Shown here piece by piece: positions 22,220 to 32,768 of a stretch of DNA of 64,000 nt; the first letter of the stretch is position 1, and every line of letters begins with the position of its first letter. Under the pieces are notes generated by a model. That model had not been told where the DNA came from. It saw only the letters and a list, made by a program, of their open reading frames with translations, and made no database searches. The translations under genes and the position numbers were made by a program. Origin of the DNA: Diatrype stigma (taxonomy: Eukaryota; Ascomycota; Sordariomycetes; Xylariales; Diatrypaceae); contig JAKJXP020000033.1 of assembly GCA_022225965.2 (NCBI GenBank), positions 186,001 through 250,000 of the forward strand. Reading direction: 5' to 3'.

Positions 22220-23497
22220 TTTCCACTGGGACTCGTGAATGATAGATTACCAGACACTCGGTGCTTGCGTCGAACTTCGAGAGTGTATCAGGCTTGGCAC
22301 GGTCTGGGGCAACCTGCAGCTAACTGCTCACGACCGAGACAGGTCACCAGACCTGACGCGAAAGAGGCTCGATATATTTGGAGGGTAAGGCTGGCAATGC
22401 ACAAGATCTGGCAAACCGGCTCAACAAGTGCAAGTATTATAACGATGTCAAGAGAGGATTGTGCATACCGACGATTAAAAACACAGTTATCAAGCCATTT
22501 GCCTGACTTTCTCACCTTTAACAAGTGCCTGAGTTCAAGAGGATGGTCTATAGACTAACGAAAAGGGGGAGGGGGTCACGACATTAGGGCTTTTGGCGCA
22601 AGGCCCTGGAGGAATGGCGGGCTGTGCCCATGAAGTGAAGGCTGAAATTTCACCAAAATAAATCTGTCAGATAAAAAGACATAATGTAAATAGTCAGGAC
22701 AAGGGTCTACTACTCCACAACGGCGTAGGTAATCATTCGAAATGGGGAAGTAAAACCCCATGACTTACTAGGGCAATGCAAAAATGGCACATCCGCCATG
22801 TTGTAGAGTATGATCCAAGGTCAGCAGGGGATTCTTGTTAGGTATAGTACAGGTATCCAAGTTACAGTCATACATATGAGCAGGTCTTCCCATTTCACCA
22901 TACCTAGCCGCTCAACAGCAATGTAAGCTCACATGCAAACCGTAAGCAATGCCAATACGTGGCTCACCAACGTCGCAACCTGGGTAAGAGCTATAGTCTG
23001 ACCTGCATAGTACATTTACAACACGGCGCATTCGATGTTACCCACCTAGCACGTAGCCCGCCCACAAGGGGCTGTGTCGTTTGGCGCGGGAGATCTTTGA
23101 TACCATATAACTCTGCTTGTTGGTAAGCTTGCCATGCAGGTCAGACGCACATCCTTTAGATTCTATGTAACATGTTCTTATGTAATATGTGGCCACCTAC
23201 CACCATGCAGTTCGTACTATTGCCCCGCACAACTCCCTATATAGGAGGTGGGGGCGGGCATGGGGGTTCATTGCGCGCCTGCGACACGCAGCCTTCGTGG
23301 CGGTTTTATTGGCCCGGTTAAAGTGAGGACCGTGAGGTAGCCGAGAAGTTGGAAATTTCGAAAAAAATAATCCATAAAGACTAACAACGTATAGCATGTA
23401 AGTATTGTGGTTACAAGAAGGATTTGATTGCGTATGGGACGATAGCTAATGGTACTGGCTGCCGATCGATCATGTACGGATCATTTTTGCGGCTGGC
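22220..23497. other. Intergenic region
   Basis: 1.3 kb without a supported gene. Confidence 0.5.
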
Positions 23498-25125
23498 TCA
23501 TGATGCTTCTTCCAGTGGTCTAACATATACGCTCTGAAGGCTGCAATATGATTTCAAGCCTTCGACTCCCCATTCCAAGCCAAATCCACTCTCCTTATGT
23601 CCCCCAAAGGGAACGTTGGGCTGGATCTCTGCATGCGTATTGATCCATATGTTACCGGTTTGGAGCTTTCCCCCAATTCGTCGGGCCTGTGCCTCATCCC
23701 GAGACCACACAGATGCGCCAAGGCCAGCGTTGGTCTTGTTTACCCTCTTCACAACGTCAGATTCGTCTGACCACTTCATCACAGGAAGCACAGGTGCTGG
23801 TAAAAATTAGTCATCCAGATACATGGACTTTCAGGTCGTACAGTGACTTGACCACACTTACCAAACTGTTCCTGCTGAACGACAGCCGAACTATCCGGTG
23901 GGTTATCGACAATTGTTGGCAGGAAGAAAAACCCCTTGCTACCAGCTAATGGCTTCGTCGATCCAGTAACAACCTTGAGCTTATCGTGCTCAATACTCGC
24001 AAACAGCTCCTTGGTCCGTTCAAAATGAGGCTTGTTAGTGATCGGGCTGATCATAGTCTCCTCGCCGGCCTGGAGCTTTCGGCCCTCCGCCTCGACGATA
24101 TTAACCAAGATAGAAAGAACCTGGTCATAGATGGACTCGTGGACAAATACTCTCTTCATGGCCGTGCAGATCTGCCCTGAGTTGCAGAATCCGAATAGAG
24201 CAATCTTCCCTGCTATGGTTGCAGGGTCCATATCGGCGCATACGATAGCCGCGTCGTTGCCGCCTAACTCGAGTGTAAGCCGCTTGAGCGTTGAAGCGCA
24301 TGCTGCCATGACTTTCTTGCCGGTACCAACAGAGCCTGTGTCGTGTCAGCAATCATCATTAAACGACCAGATCAAGGCAGGGCAACGCGGTATGCTAACC
24401 TGTGAGAGTGATCAGATCAACGTCGGGATGTGATGCTAACGACTGGCCAAGTTTGTCATCCCCGCATAGAGCCTGGAAGACACCGGGGGGGAAGAATCGT
24501 ACGCCTAATTCCGCAAGCTTCAGACCACAATAAGGGGTAAATGGAGACGGTTTCAATATGAAGGCATTTCCGGCCAGCAGGGCGGGGCCTATTTTTCCAC
24601 ATGCCAGAAAAACAGGATAGTTCCAGGGCGTGATTCCGGCCACGACTCCAAGCGGTGAATAGTGAGTGGTGATCTTTCCTTGTGGAGTGTCCTCGATGGT
24701 TTCGCCGGCTAGCGAGAGCTGGCAAGTGCCTTTCAGGAAGTGCAAGGCCGTGCTGATTTCGTGTTGTGCCCAGAAAACCTGGTACCTATCAGATAAGAAA
24801 CAAACTGATTTCCCGGAGTTATACGTACTGACTTTCCCTGTTCTTTATTCAGCATTTGGGCAAACTCGTCTCTACGTTCCTCGAACGCCTGTATGAATCC
24901 TGAGAGAGCCTCCTTTCGATCCTCCCAAGACGTTTCGGCCCACAGCTTTGCGGCTTTCTGTGCCGCTTGAACCGTCTTGTTGACGTCGTCAACAGTGCAA
25001 AGGGGTGCTTCTGCATTTTCTTCTAGAGTGGCAGGATTTAGCGTGCGCCTGGTTGTAGCCGACTGTACAATCTTCCCATCAATGACATTGCCGAAAGTCT
25101 CAAAGCTTAGAGAAGGAGGAGCCAT
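23498..25125 (-). CDS. Aldehyde dehydrogenase (NAD(P)-dependent superfamily)
   Basis: Four exons, high to low: 25125-24829, 24778-24400, 24335-23862 and 23796-23498, encoding 482 residues, a normal full length. The protein shows TPWNYPVFLACGKIGPALLAGN, in which TPWNYP is the cofactor-site loop, and KPSPFTPYCGLKLAEL, with the Lys that binds NAD(P). LELGGNDAAIV contains the general-base Glu248. FCNSGQICTAMKRVFVHESI carries the catalytic Cys282, and the C-terminal region has VPFGGHKESGFGLEWGVEGL. It oxidises an aldehyde to the acid with NAD(P)+; the substrate is not evident. No signal or mitochondrial peptide is obvious, so it is probably cytosolic. It lies next to and on the same strand as the UbiA-family gene, 787 bp downstream, which makes a role in oxidising a terpenoid aldehyde conceivable but unproven. 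Confidence 0.93.
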
Positions 25126-25912
25126 GATTCTGATTGATCAGGTGAGCTAAGGCGTGTCTGGGGGGTTTCTGTGAAATAGGAGAGCAGGAGCCTGATGAGA
25201 CTATGGGTGAGGAAGGGACAGCGTGTGGTGTTGTGCTATGTTAGGAAGCCAAATGTGACAAGTTGCTAGCTGGTCTGGCTTGACGATAGTAAAAGGTATG
25301 TATGTGGACGTTCGAGTATGAATTGAACGACAGTGAAAGAGGTGGAAATTCTCTCCACTATGGTAGAAGGAAAACAGTTGTTTAGGGTTATGTCAGATCA
25401 ATAACGTATAGTTTAACCCCGTGTGTTATCTCCCCTCCTCCTTGCTCCCCAGGGGTCAAGCTAATCTTCAAGCTGAACAATAGAAAACGATATATACATA
25501 AAGCAGCAGGAGCTGATCTGATTACAGCCTAACATCATAGCCCCCTGCGAGGCATGCTAACTACAGCCTGTAGTGTGACAACTCACATGCATAAGCGATA
25601 GGTTCAGGAGACTGGTCTTAGTAGTACCACGGCAAGGCTGTACTGGGTAGTTGGTATTACGGTGACATCGTGCATAGTAAGTGACGCATGCTGACAGGGT
25701 CCATATCTGCTCGCGCCGTATAATATCTATTGATTGCAACACCTTAATGCGGGTTATATCACTTCCTTTGTGGACCTACCAACCCAAATGACTCCATCAC
25801 CATGTTGCGGATCCAGATCTAACTACATCCCATCCCTCTAATTGATCAGGCAATTTTACCAGACGCGGTCCAGCTCCTGCATGGAACTAGATGCCCAGTC
25901 ACACCGATCAGT
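25126..25912. other. Intergenic region between ALDH and UbiA genes
   Basis: Presumed promoter of the aldehyde dehydrogenase gene and 3' flank of the UbiA gene. No gene seen. Confidence 0.5.
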
Positions 25913-26896
25913 CTAATATACGCTCATCACTTCCACCAAAACCGGCAGAAGAAACAGCCCAAGCATCCACAGGGGAAATAATTTCCATGTAAGCGTGTCG
26001 CCTGCCTTTGTTCTGTCCCAAAACATGTTCCCCGCCACCACCGTGCCTACCGAAGCCAACAAGCATCCACCTATTAAGCCTACGCCCCAGAAGCGACAAG
26101 TTACCAGGGTCCATCCTGCTATACCGAAGGCAGCAAGCATCCTGGCGTTTAGGTCTCCTATCACGATTGGCAGAGTATCTCGCCCGGCGGCCTTATCACC
26201 CTCGACGTCTCTGAAGTCCTGGATATGGCTCGTGGTGGCCACCGTTGCCGCCAGGATCAACAGCCAAGTAGCTGCTTTCCCATTCCGGCTCGAGAATATA
26301 GAGTGACCCATAGCAACTTCGAGGGGTCCGACGTGAAAGGAGACAATTGCGGGGCCGTTGATCAGGCTCTTGACCCACGGTCTCGAAGCTCCTCCACAAT
26401 CATTGTACAAGATTGTAAGCGCCACTATGGTGCAACCAGGCACCAGTCCCCCCAACACGAGCCAGACAAGTATGAGTACAAGGTACATGACACGCAGGGC
26501 CCATGTGGCCTGAACTGGACTAACACGGTTGGTTGCGAGGGGTCTCCATGGCTTGTTTAGACGATCTTCGGCGATCGCAGATTCGTGGCGTTGGTTACTG
26601 ATGTTGAAAAATAGGAGATGACTACATCCCCACAATAACATAGCTGGTATGGATCGGAGTATATCGATGAGCGAAGGGGCTGCACCTATCGAGAGCCGCG
26701 GAGCAACAGAAGCGTTCAGGCAGCCGAATAAAAGGCTTGGAATTATGGTATCTTGTATGTTGTTGCAACTGAAAAGATAGATTGTATGCAAAAGGTGGCA
26801 GAGAGAACTGATACTCCCCAATAAGGACTCCAAAATGAGGAAGAGTACCCTGGAGAGAGGGGGGAGCCGTGGCAGGGTGTTTAAGGATGGAGCCAT
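25913..26896 (-). CDS. UbiA-superfamily membrane prenyltransferase or UbiA-type terpene cyclase
   Basis: Single exon, 327 residues from MAPSLNTLPR; 37 further in-frame upstream codons (to 27007) look like 5' leader. It has about eight hydrophobic helices. Two metal-binding regions are recognisable. The first, residues about 98-119, reads NISNQRHESAIAEDRLN followed by KPWRP. The second, residues 227-240, reads DFRDVEGDKAAGRD, the classical DxxxD of UbiA enzymes. The first site lacks the NDxxDxxxD of ubiquinone-type prenyltransferases and has E/ED in place of the Asp residues, as in the fungal UbiA-like clade that includes membrane-bound terpene cyclases such as the fumagillin cyclase. It would act on a prenyl diphosphate, such as farnesyl diphosphate, in an internal membrane. 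The adjacent divergent P450 fits a terpenoid pathway. Whether it is a cyclase or a prenyltransferase is undecided. Confidence 0.85.
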   Translation of the reverse strand: MAPSLNTLPRLPPLSRVLFLILESLLGSISSLCHLLHTIYLFSCNNIQDTIIPSLLFGCLNASVAPRLSIGAAPSLIDILRSIPAMLLWGCSHLLFFNISNQRHESAIAEDRLNKPWRPLATNRVSPVQATWALRVMYLVLILVWLVLGGLVPGCTIVALTILYNDCGGASRPWVKSLINGPAIVSFHVGPLEVAMGHSIFSSRNGKAATWLLILAATVATTSHIQDFRDVEGDKAAGRDTLPIVIGDLNARMLAAFGIAGWTLVTCRFWGVGLIGGCLLASVGTVVAGNMFWDRTKAGDTLTWKLFPLWMLGLFLLPVLVEVMSVY

Positions 26897-27658
26897 CTTA
26901 TCACTCTTGGGCGGAAGTTCAAGCTGCGAGAAAGTCTCTGAATGGAAATTTAGTTTATCACTTCTTACTGTCTTATAGATGCGTCTCGGTTGGCAGGTTA
27001 TATACACTTTTGGGCTCTTCTGGAGCGATAGGCTCTACGTTGTTACAAGTTGTAAACCTCCACCAGGCAGTGTATACACACAGTTTGGGAGGACGAGGTA
27101 TAGACCAACGGTACCCCTGGAAGGTATGACTTTGACGCAGTCAGATCCAAGGTGAGCCAGAGCTCCACAGCTGTTGACTCCAGAGCCTGTCCATGAAGCC
27201 ATCAGGGCACACTAGCTTTTAACGCCAAAAGATTATGTATGTACAAACGCGTGGGATGTTTCTACTAACTACACAGCCACGTCAGGACATCGTCGCAATA
27301 CCGTCCCTCTACCTACAAGATACCTAGCCGCCACGTATTTTTATTTGTCAGAAAAGACCCCTGACATCGTCACGATGATCTGAATTTGCTTGTCATACGT
27401 GTGGATATCGTTGGGCCCAAACCCCTGGTGTGATTGACAAATATATCAAACGTATGGGATCTGCGATAGAAAGAGGGTGGCACATAGTTACTTTATTGTA
27501 CCTACAAAGCCATATCGCCCTAGTCATGATACGGAAGTCCCCTGGTGATCGAGAAAAAATAAAGATATAATCCCGTATCTTTACAATGCCCCTCCTCGAT
27601 GATTACATCAGTCTTGCCACAAATTAGCTCTCTGAACCTGAATATAGGGTGTCGCGCA
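26897..27658. promoter_or_regulatory. Shared divergent promoter region of UbiA and P450 genes
   Basis: 762 bp separate the two start codons, which face away from one another. That arrangement often accompanies co-regulation in fungal biosynthetic groups. I cannot pick out a specific regulator site with confidence. Confidence 0.45.
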
Positions 27659-29634
27659 ATGGAGCAACATTCCCTCGGCCATGGCCTCCTAAATGGCATC
27701 ATTGGAAGCAATATTATATGGGAGTTGTCACGTGCTGCGGGTGTAGGCGCGATTGTCCACCTCACACTACTGAAAAATATAGAGGTGGAAGTTTTCTTTT
27801 ATCAGTTTCTGGGGGTTTATATCACTTCTCCTCTTATCCTAGGAGCTTTCTACCTCTCGATCGGTCTCATGGTTCAAGACACCGTAATCAGAGTTACTAT
27901 TATAATTTACGGGCTCACTTCCGGTGCTTTCATCAGCATCTTCATCTACAGAGCATTCTTCCATCGTCTAAGAAGATATCCTGGTCCTTTCTTAGCTAAG
28001 ATCACCTGTTTCCACGGCTTATTTGTTTCTGCCCGACATTCCAAATATCACGAAGAGGTTTCTCATATGCATGAGCAACACGGAAGCATTGTTCGAATTG
28101 GTAATTAATCATTCGATTCGTTGACCTGCTACCGCTTCCCTTCTTTCCTTCTATCAAACTTTCCTACAGAAATGACTTACGATACATCCAGGGCCCAGAG
28201 AGCTTTCAGTGCTCCACCCGTCCGCGGTCGCTCCAATATATGGGCCCAGCTCAAAATGCCGAAAGGCGACATGGTACTCCCATAAAGACGCTGATCCTAA
28301 GAGATGTTCTCTTCACACTACCAGGGACCACGATGATCACCGTAGGAGAAGGAAGGCTTGGGATAAAGGCTTGGCCTTCAAGGGTACGTATAAATCACCC
28401 CCCGTATCTAGGAATGTAGGTTAATCAATAACAGAGCTCCAAATGTACGAGCCACGCATCAAGAAAAATATTGATTTATACGTTTCAAGAGTGTCACAGG
28501 AAGAGGCCGTGGACGCTACCGACTGGTCAATGTATCTGGCATTCGACATCATTGGAAAAATTGGCCTCGGTACCAACTTTGGGTGCCTAGCTAGAGGAGC
28601 CTCACATCCCGCCATCCAGGAGATACATGGCTATATGGAGATCCTGGGGGCTCTCAGCCATGTCCCCTGGCTTATGAGATTGATTTCTTGTATTGCAGGC
28701 GTCGTTGCTGGATACCCCGCTCTCTTCAAACTTTGTGCTCTGGAAATCGAAGCCAAGCTACGAGTAAGGCCACGTTAGAGAACCTTCAAGTGTATGAAAG
28801 CTAATGTGTAGCTAGAACTGGCAACCGAATGAGCGCCCTCGGAATATCGTATCCTGGCTGGTTAAGGCATTCGTCGAGGAGGACGTTTCTGCACCACCTT
28901 CTATCGCTGCACTTCATGAGGACTCACATACGATCATTGCGGCGGGTAGCGAGACGGTTGCAACGACTCTTGCCGCGATCCTCTACTACCTTGCGAAGCA
29001 TCCGGTCGTTATCCGGAAACTCCAAACTAAAATTGACGCTATAATGCCGACTACTGCAGACTGCAATTCTGAAAAGATGAAGTTGATTCCCTATGTCGAT
29101 GATATCATCAATGAGGCACTCCGGCTGAAGCCCCCTGTCTTGCTCGGTGGGCCGCGTGTCACACCACCGGAGGGGATACGAATTGAGAAACACTACATCC
29201 CCGGGGACGTCATTATGAGTATCCCAGTACAGAAGATCCAGACAGACGAGAGATATTGGAAGCGTGGGTCGGAATTCATTCCGGAGAGGTTCGGGGAGCT
29301 AAGGCGTGAGTTCGGCACTGATGACGCGCCCTTCTTGCCTTTTAGTCTGGGTAACTCAAATCGCCTTCCTGTCCATATGATCCGCACTAACATATGTAAA
29401 GGAGCGTATGCCTGTATCGGCAAGAATCTGGCACTGATGACTCTGCGGATGGCAACATGCCGTATAGCCCAGGAGTTTGACGTCGTGTTCGCCCCTGGAG
29501 AGAATGGAGAAACGTTCGACAAAGGGGCAAAGTGTACGTTTACAACTACAGCTGCCCCTCTGAATATCAGGTTCTTAAAAAGGGGCCGAGCCAGGGAATT
29601 TAGGAATGATTCGGAGGGGCATATTAAAGCTTAA
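27659..29634 (+). CDS. Cytochrome P450 monooxygenase
   Basis: Five exons: 27659-28100, 28192-28383, 28435-28763, 28816-29350 and 29402-29634, encoding 576 residues. An unusually long hydrophobic N-terminus (three to four segments before residue 115) precedes the RRYPGPFLAK hinge. Next come the GPRELSVLHPSAVAPIYG region, TTRDHDDHRRRRKAWD (C-helix), an I-helix with AAGSETVATT (AGxET, residues 364-368), the ExxR motif EALR at 421-424, and PERF. The heme loop is FSLGAYACIG with Cys504; Tyr502 stands where Arg is common. The last intron, 29351-29401, is 51 nt, in frame, stop-free and cuts through the heme loop. This is a membrane-anchored (ER) heme monooxygenase dependent on P450 reductase. It starts 762 bp from the UbiA gene on the opposite strand and is a good candidate to oxidise that enzyme's product. 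Confidence 0.92.
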
Positions 29635-30560
29635 TCAAGTGGTAATTATGCTATAGTGAGAGGTTCTGTGCGGTGAATTCGCGTCATACTGGAGAATCAA
29701 AAAGCGGCAGTATGGAGGCAATGCATTTGGCGCGGTGGTATTAGAGACGTTATATAGTTGGGGGGTACTTCTGATTGCGCATGCAGATATCCTCGCAGTC
29801 TTATGATTACACCCGGGTAATCATCATATTGGTTTTGATCAGGAATATTTTTCAATCCGTGTATCCTTCTAGCCCTTCGACCACCATCCGTTATGAGGGC
29901 CTCAGGACCCGCACCTCCCGTGGGTTGAGCACCTTTCATTGATGAAAGCAACCATTATTTCAACATGAAACAGTGGCCTCTGTTTATGATACTTCAGTAG
30001 GACAGCCAAACGGGGCGGTCAAAGTGATAGGCAAAGGGGACACAACCACTGATAAAAGGGGTGCCAGGGGCATAAGCCCCTGAATAACTGGTCTGCATCA
30101 CTGATTTGCATCACCTGGAGGTTAGGACTACCTATGAGGTCGTAACTGTGACTGCACCTACTATATCCAATGGTAATAAGGGTGGTACTGGAATAAACCC
30201 CAGACGGTAAACACATAACTAGGTTTATGGGAACTAATCAGATACCTACCGTAACATCAATCATTTTCGGGCAAAGTCATGGGAGCGGTATCCGCTGATT
30301 TATTATATATTATATATCAAACACCATATTATTGTGAGTCACCGCACACCCGCGGAGGACCCCGTTGAGGGGATGGTGGGTGGGAACATGCATGGGACTC
30401 AGGGGTCAGGGGAAGGGTACACGTGATCTCCAAGACCCGCTGTCTGCCTATATATATGTCTCGATGCCACTTACCCACCCATCCGTCTTTCCCCCCCCCT
30501 TCAACTTTCTTCCCTTCTCCACTCTTACCCTGTTCAAACTTCAGCCCAGTTCTCACCATC
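29635..30560. other. Intergenic region
   Basis: No gene seen. It includes a TATATATTATATAT stretch near 30302 and a pyrimidine-rich leader (about 30475-30560) upstream of the next start codon. Confidence 0.5.
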
Positions 30561-31802
30561 ATGTGTCCCCGAGGTGTAGACCAAACTACAAGGGCTAATC
30601 CACGGTGGAACCTTCTTGCCCCTGAAATACAACAAAGACAGGCACTGCCAAAGAACGATGAAACAGAGAGAAAAAGATGGGGAAGGGGTAGCGTGCAGAA
30701 GTGGTTCTTCAAAGAAGGGTTGTCATGGGGCGCTTTCGAGAAGTTGGCGCGGCCGACAGCAGCAGCTTGCGACGACAAGACGCCAGCGGCCACTCCCCTC
30801 TCACTCCTAGTGGGGCTGAAGCGCCCTGCTACCACCTTGTCTGTCCTGGAATCGCTCCCCGCTGAGCTTTTCCGCATGGTCACCTCCGAGCTCGACATCC
30901 CCGACAAGGTAGCCCTGGGCCTCTGCTCGCAATGGCTCTGGAGCAATTTTCTCCCGGAACTGCAAGCGGTGTTCTCGAAAAATACCGCGCCGTGGGCGGG
31001 TCAGATCATCATGTGCACGAGCACCTGGATGACTGACTGGCCGCCCGCACTCCAGGCCGCCTACCCTGAGCTCGGACTTGAGAACGCCGAGTGGCTCAAG
31101 ACTTGTAGAGGAATGCCCCCTGCGAGAAAATGGAACTGGGACACATACAGCTACAAGGATGCCCAAGACCTTCTCGACCTTAAGCTCGAGTCACAATATC
31201 GGAGAGCGATCGAGGATAAGAACAAAGGGGAAGACGGGCTGCCCGAGAAGTTACAGGCGGTGCTGGTCCTCCAAATCAAGGAGGTGGCTCGCTACCACCT
31301 GCGTCGAGTCCCCCATGGCAGCACGTGGGTTCTCCGCAACCTCGATACGCGCGAACTAGTGCGCTTCGAACGAATCATAGCTGAAAGCAGCGAAACAATA
31401 CAGGTTGCCGTCAAAGGGTCCCCCTGGCTGACTTTGGATTTCGCCCTCACCATGCGCATCTGCTGGGAGGGCGAGTTGTCAGACGAACCAGAGGATCCCA
31501 CAGATGATAGATGGCGTGCTCCGCTGCAATATGGTGTCTGGGCAGGACACCGGTTCGACGTGATTCGTGCTGAGGATCTCAACTCTAAGGAGGAGTGGCG
31601 CGATGTTACGACAGAAGTTGTTAACGAGGCGAAGGAGCTCCATTGTTCATTACCCACGTATGCTTACGACAGTGATGACAACAATGACAACAACGACAAC
31701 GACGCCAGTAACAGTAGCATGGCCGTCAATGACGACGATGATAGTAGCATCTACAGTATTAACGACAGTGACAGCGAAAGCGACAGCGACAGCGACAAGT
31801 AG
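30561..31802 (+). CDS. F-box-like protein with acidic Asp/Ser/Asn tail
   Basis: Single exon; 413 residues from ATG 30561, which lies in a CACCATC context after a pyrimidine-rich leader. A further 46 in-frame upstream codons are Pro/Ser/Phe-rich leader translation, so the internal Met is chosen. Residues about 97-125, ESLPAELFRMVTSELDIPD then KVALGLCS, match an F-box. The middle is a Trp- and charge-rich region of the kind found in fungal F-box proteins whose target-binding part is not repeated. The last ~50 residues are nearly all Asp, Asn and Ser (for example SDSESDSDSDK). If the F-box is real, it would link to Skp1 in an SCF ubiquitin ligase. The target is unknown. Confidence 0.75.
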   Translation: MCPRGVDQTTRANPRWNLLAPEIQQRQALPKNDETERKRWGRGSVQKWFFKEGLSWGAFEKLARPTAAACDDKTPAATPLSLLVGLKRPATTLSVLESLPAELFRMVTSELDIPDKVALGLCSQWLWSNFLPELQAVFSKNTAPWAGQIIMCTSTWMTDWPPALQAAYPELGLENAEWLKTCRGMPPARKWNWDTYSYKDAQDLLDLKLESQYRRAIEDKNKGEDGLPEKLQAVLVLQIKEVARYHLRRVPHGSTWVLRNLDTRELVRFERIIAESSETIQVAVKGSPWLTLDFALTMRICWEGELSDEPEDPTDDRWRAPLQYGVWAGHRFDVIRAEDLNSKEEWRDVTTEVVNEAKELHCSLPTYAYDSDDNNDNNDNDASNSSMAVNDDDDSSIYSINDSDSESDSDSDK

Positions 31803-32768
31803 AGGTTATTCGGTTACCGTCTTCGACGAGCTGATCACTGTTGTGGCCAAGTCTTACACCGTTGAGGGGATGGGTGTGGGGGGGGGGGGGGGGGGGGGGG
31901 GAGAGAACATGAAGGGCCATCCAATATGTGTAGACAGAACAAGAAGACGGAGAACATGACGCTTGGCACTTAGACCTTCACATGCACCTCCTTTGGCTAC
32001 GGCTCTTGCTGCGAGCACAGAAGAGACTATTGGATTTGAGTAAACTTATATAGAAGTAAGGTGACTTAATGGCATAGGATAGTCAATTATCTCTACAGGA
32101 AGAAAAGAAGCAGAAGCAGCTAAAAGCGTTCCTCTCCTCGTGCACCCAATTTGTATAGGAGAAAGGAGTGTCGTGGACTGTGCAAGCCTGTGCAGTCCTT
32201 CAGGTGGCTGGGAACGCTACCAGGGGCTTAGATGTATGTATGTTGTATATATCGACGCTAAAGGGGGTATTTTTAGAGTGAAAGGAGGGCGGGCGGGCCA
32301 AGTTCGGACATTCGCTGTGGCCTGCCCCGATCAGCCCGATTTCGCAAACCCCACCTGCAGTCACAACCCGGAAGACAGAGGCAGTGACCTAATAATTTGG
32401 GGAAGTTGGGGAAGGATTACCTAGGTAGGCACAGGTAGTTACATAGTACCCGGGTATGTACAGACATTCCCTGTCGTTCGCTAGACCAAAGACATCCAAC
32501 CATCGAACGATCGTTCCAGGCAAGCGCGAATTGAGAAATATAATTTGCATTCGTCCATCAGGCGAACAGCAGGAACGGAATAGATTTCCCGAACACCTGA
32601 ACAACAACGATACCGTCACAGACCTGACTTGACTTGACCGGCACCTGCACTTACTTGTAAACATTGGGACGTCGCCGTGGTTGTATGCATTGATTGCACA
32701 TCGCAGCTCCCGCTCCCGCTTACTTCGCACTTACCTATCTCTATCAACGTCCCCTTCCCTTCTTCGCC
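31803..32768. other. Intergenic region with G24 tract
   Basis: A 24-nt run of G lies at 31878-31901, about 75 bp after the stop codon of the F-box-like gene. The rest is the promoter side of the aspartate aminotransferase gene. No further gene seen. Confidence 0.5.

Noticed and set aside
30423..30560. Upstream in-frame start for the F-box-like gene
   Set aside because: Encodes a Pro/Ser/Phe-rich stretch from a pyrimidine-rich leader; the ATG at 30561 has the better context.
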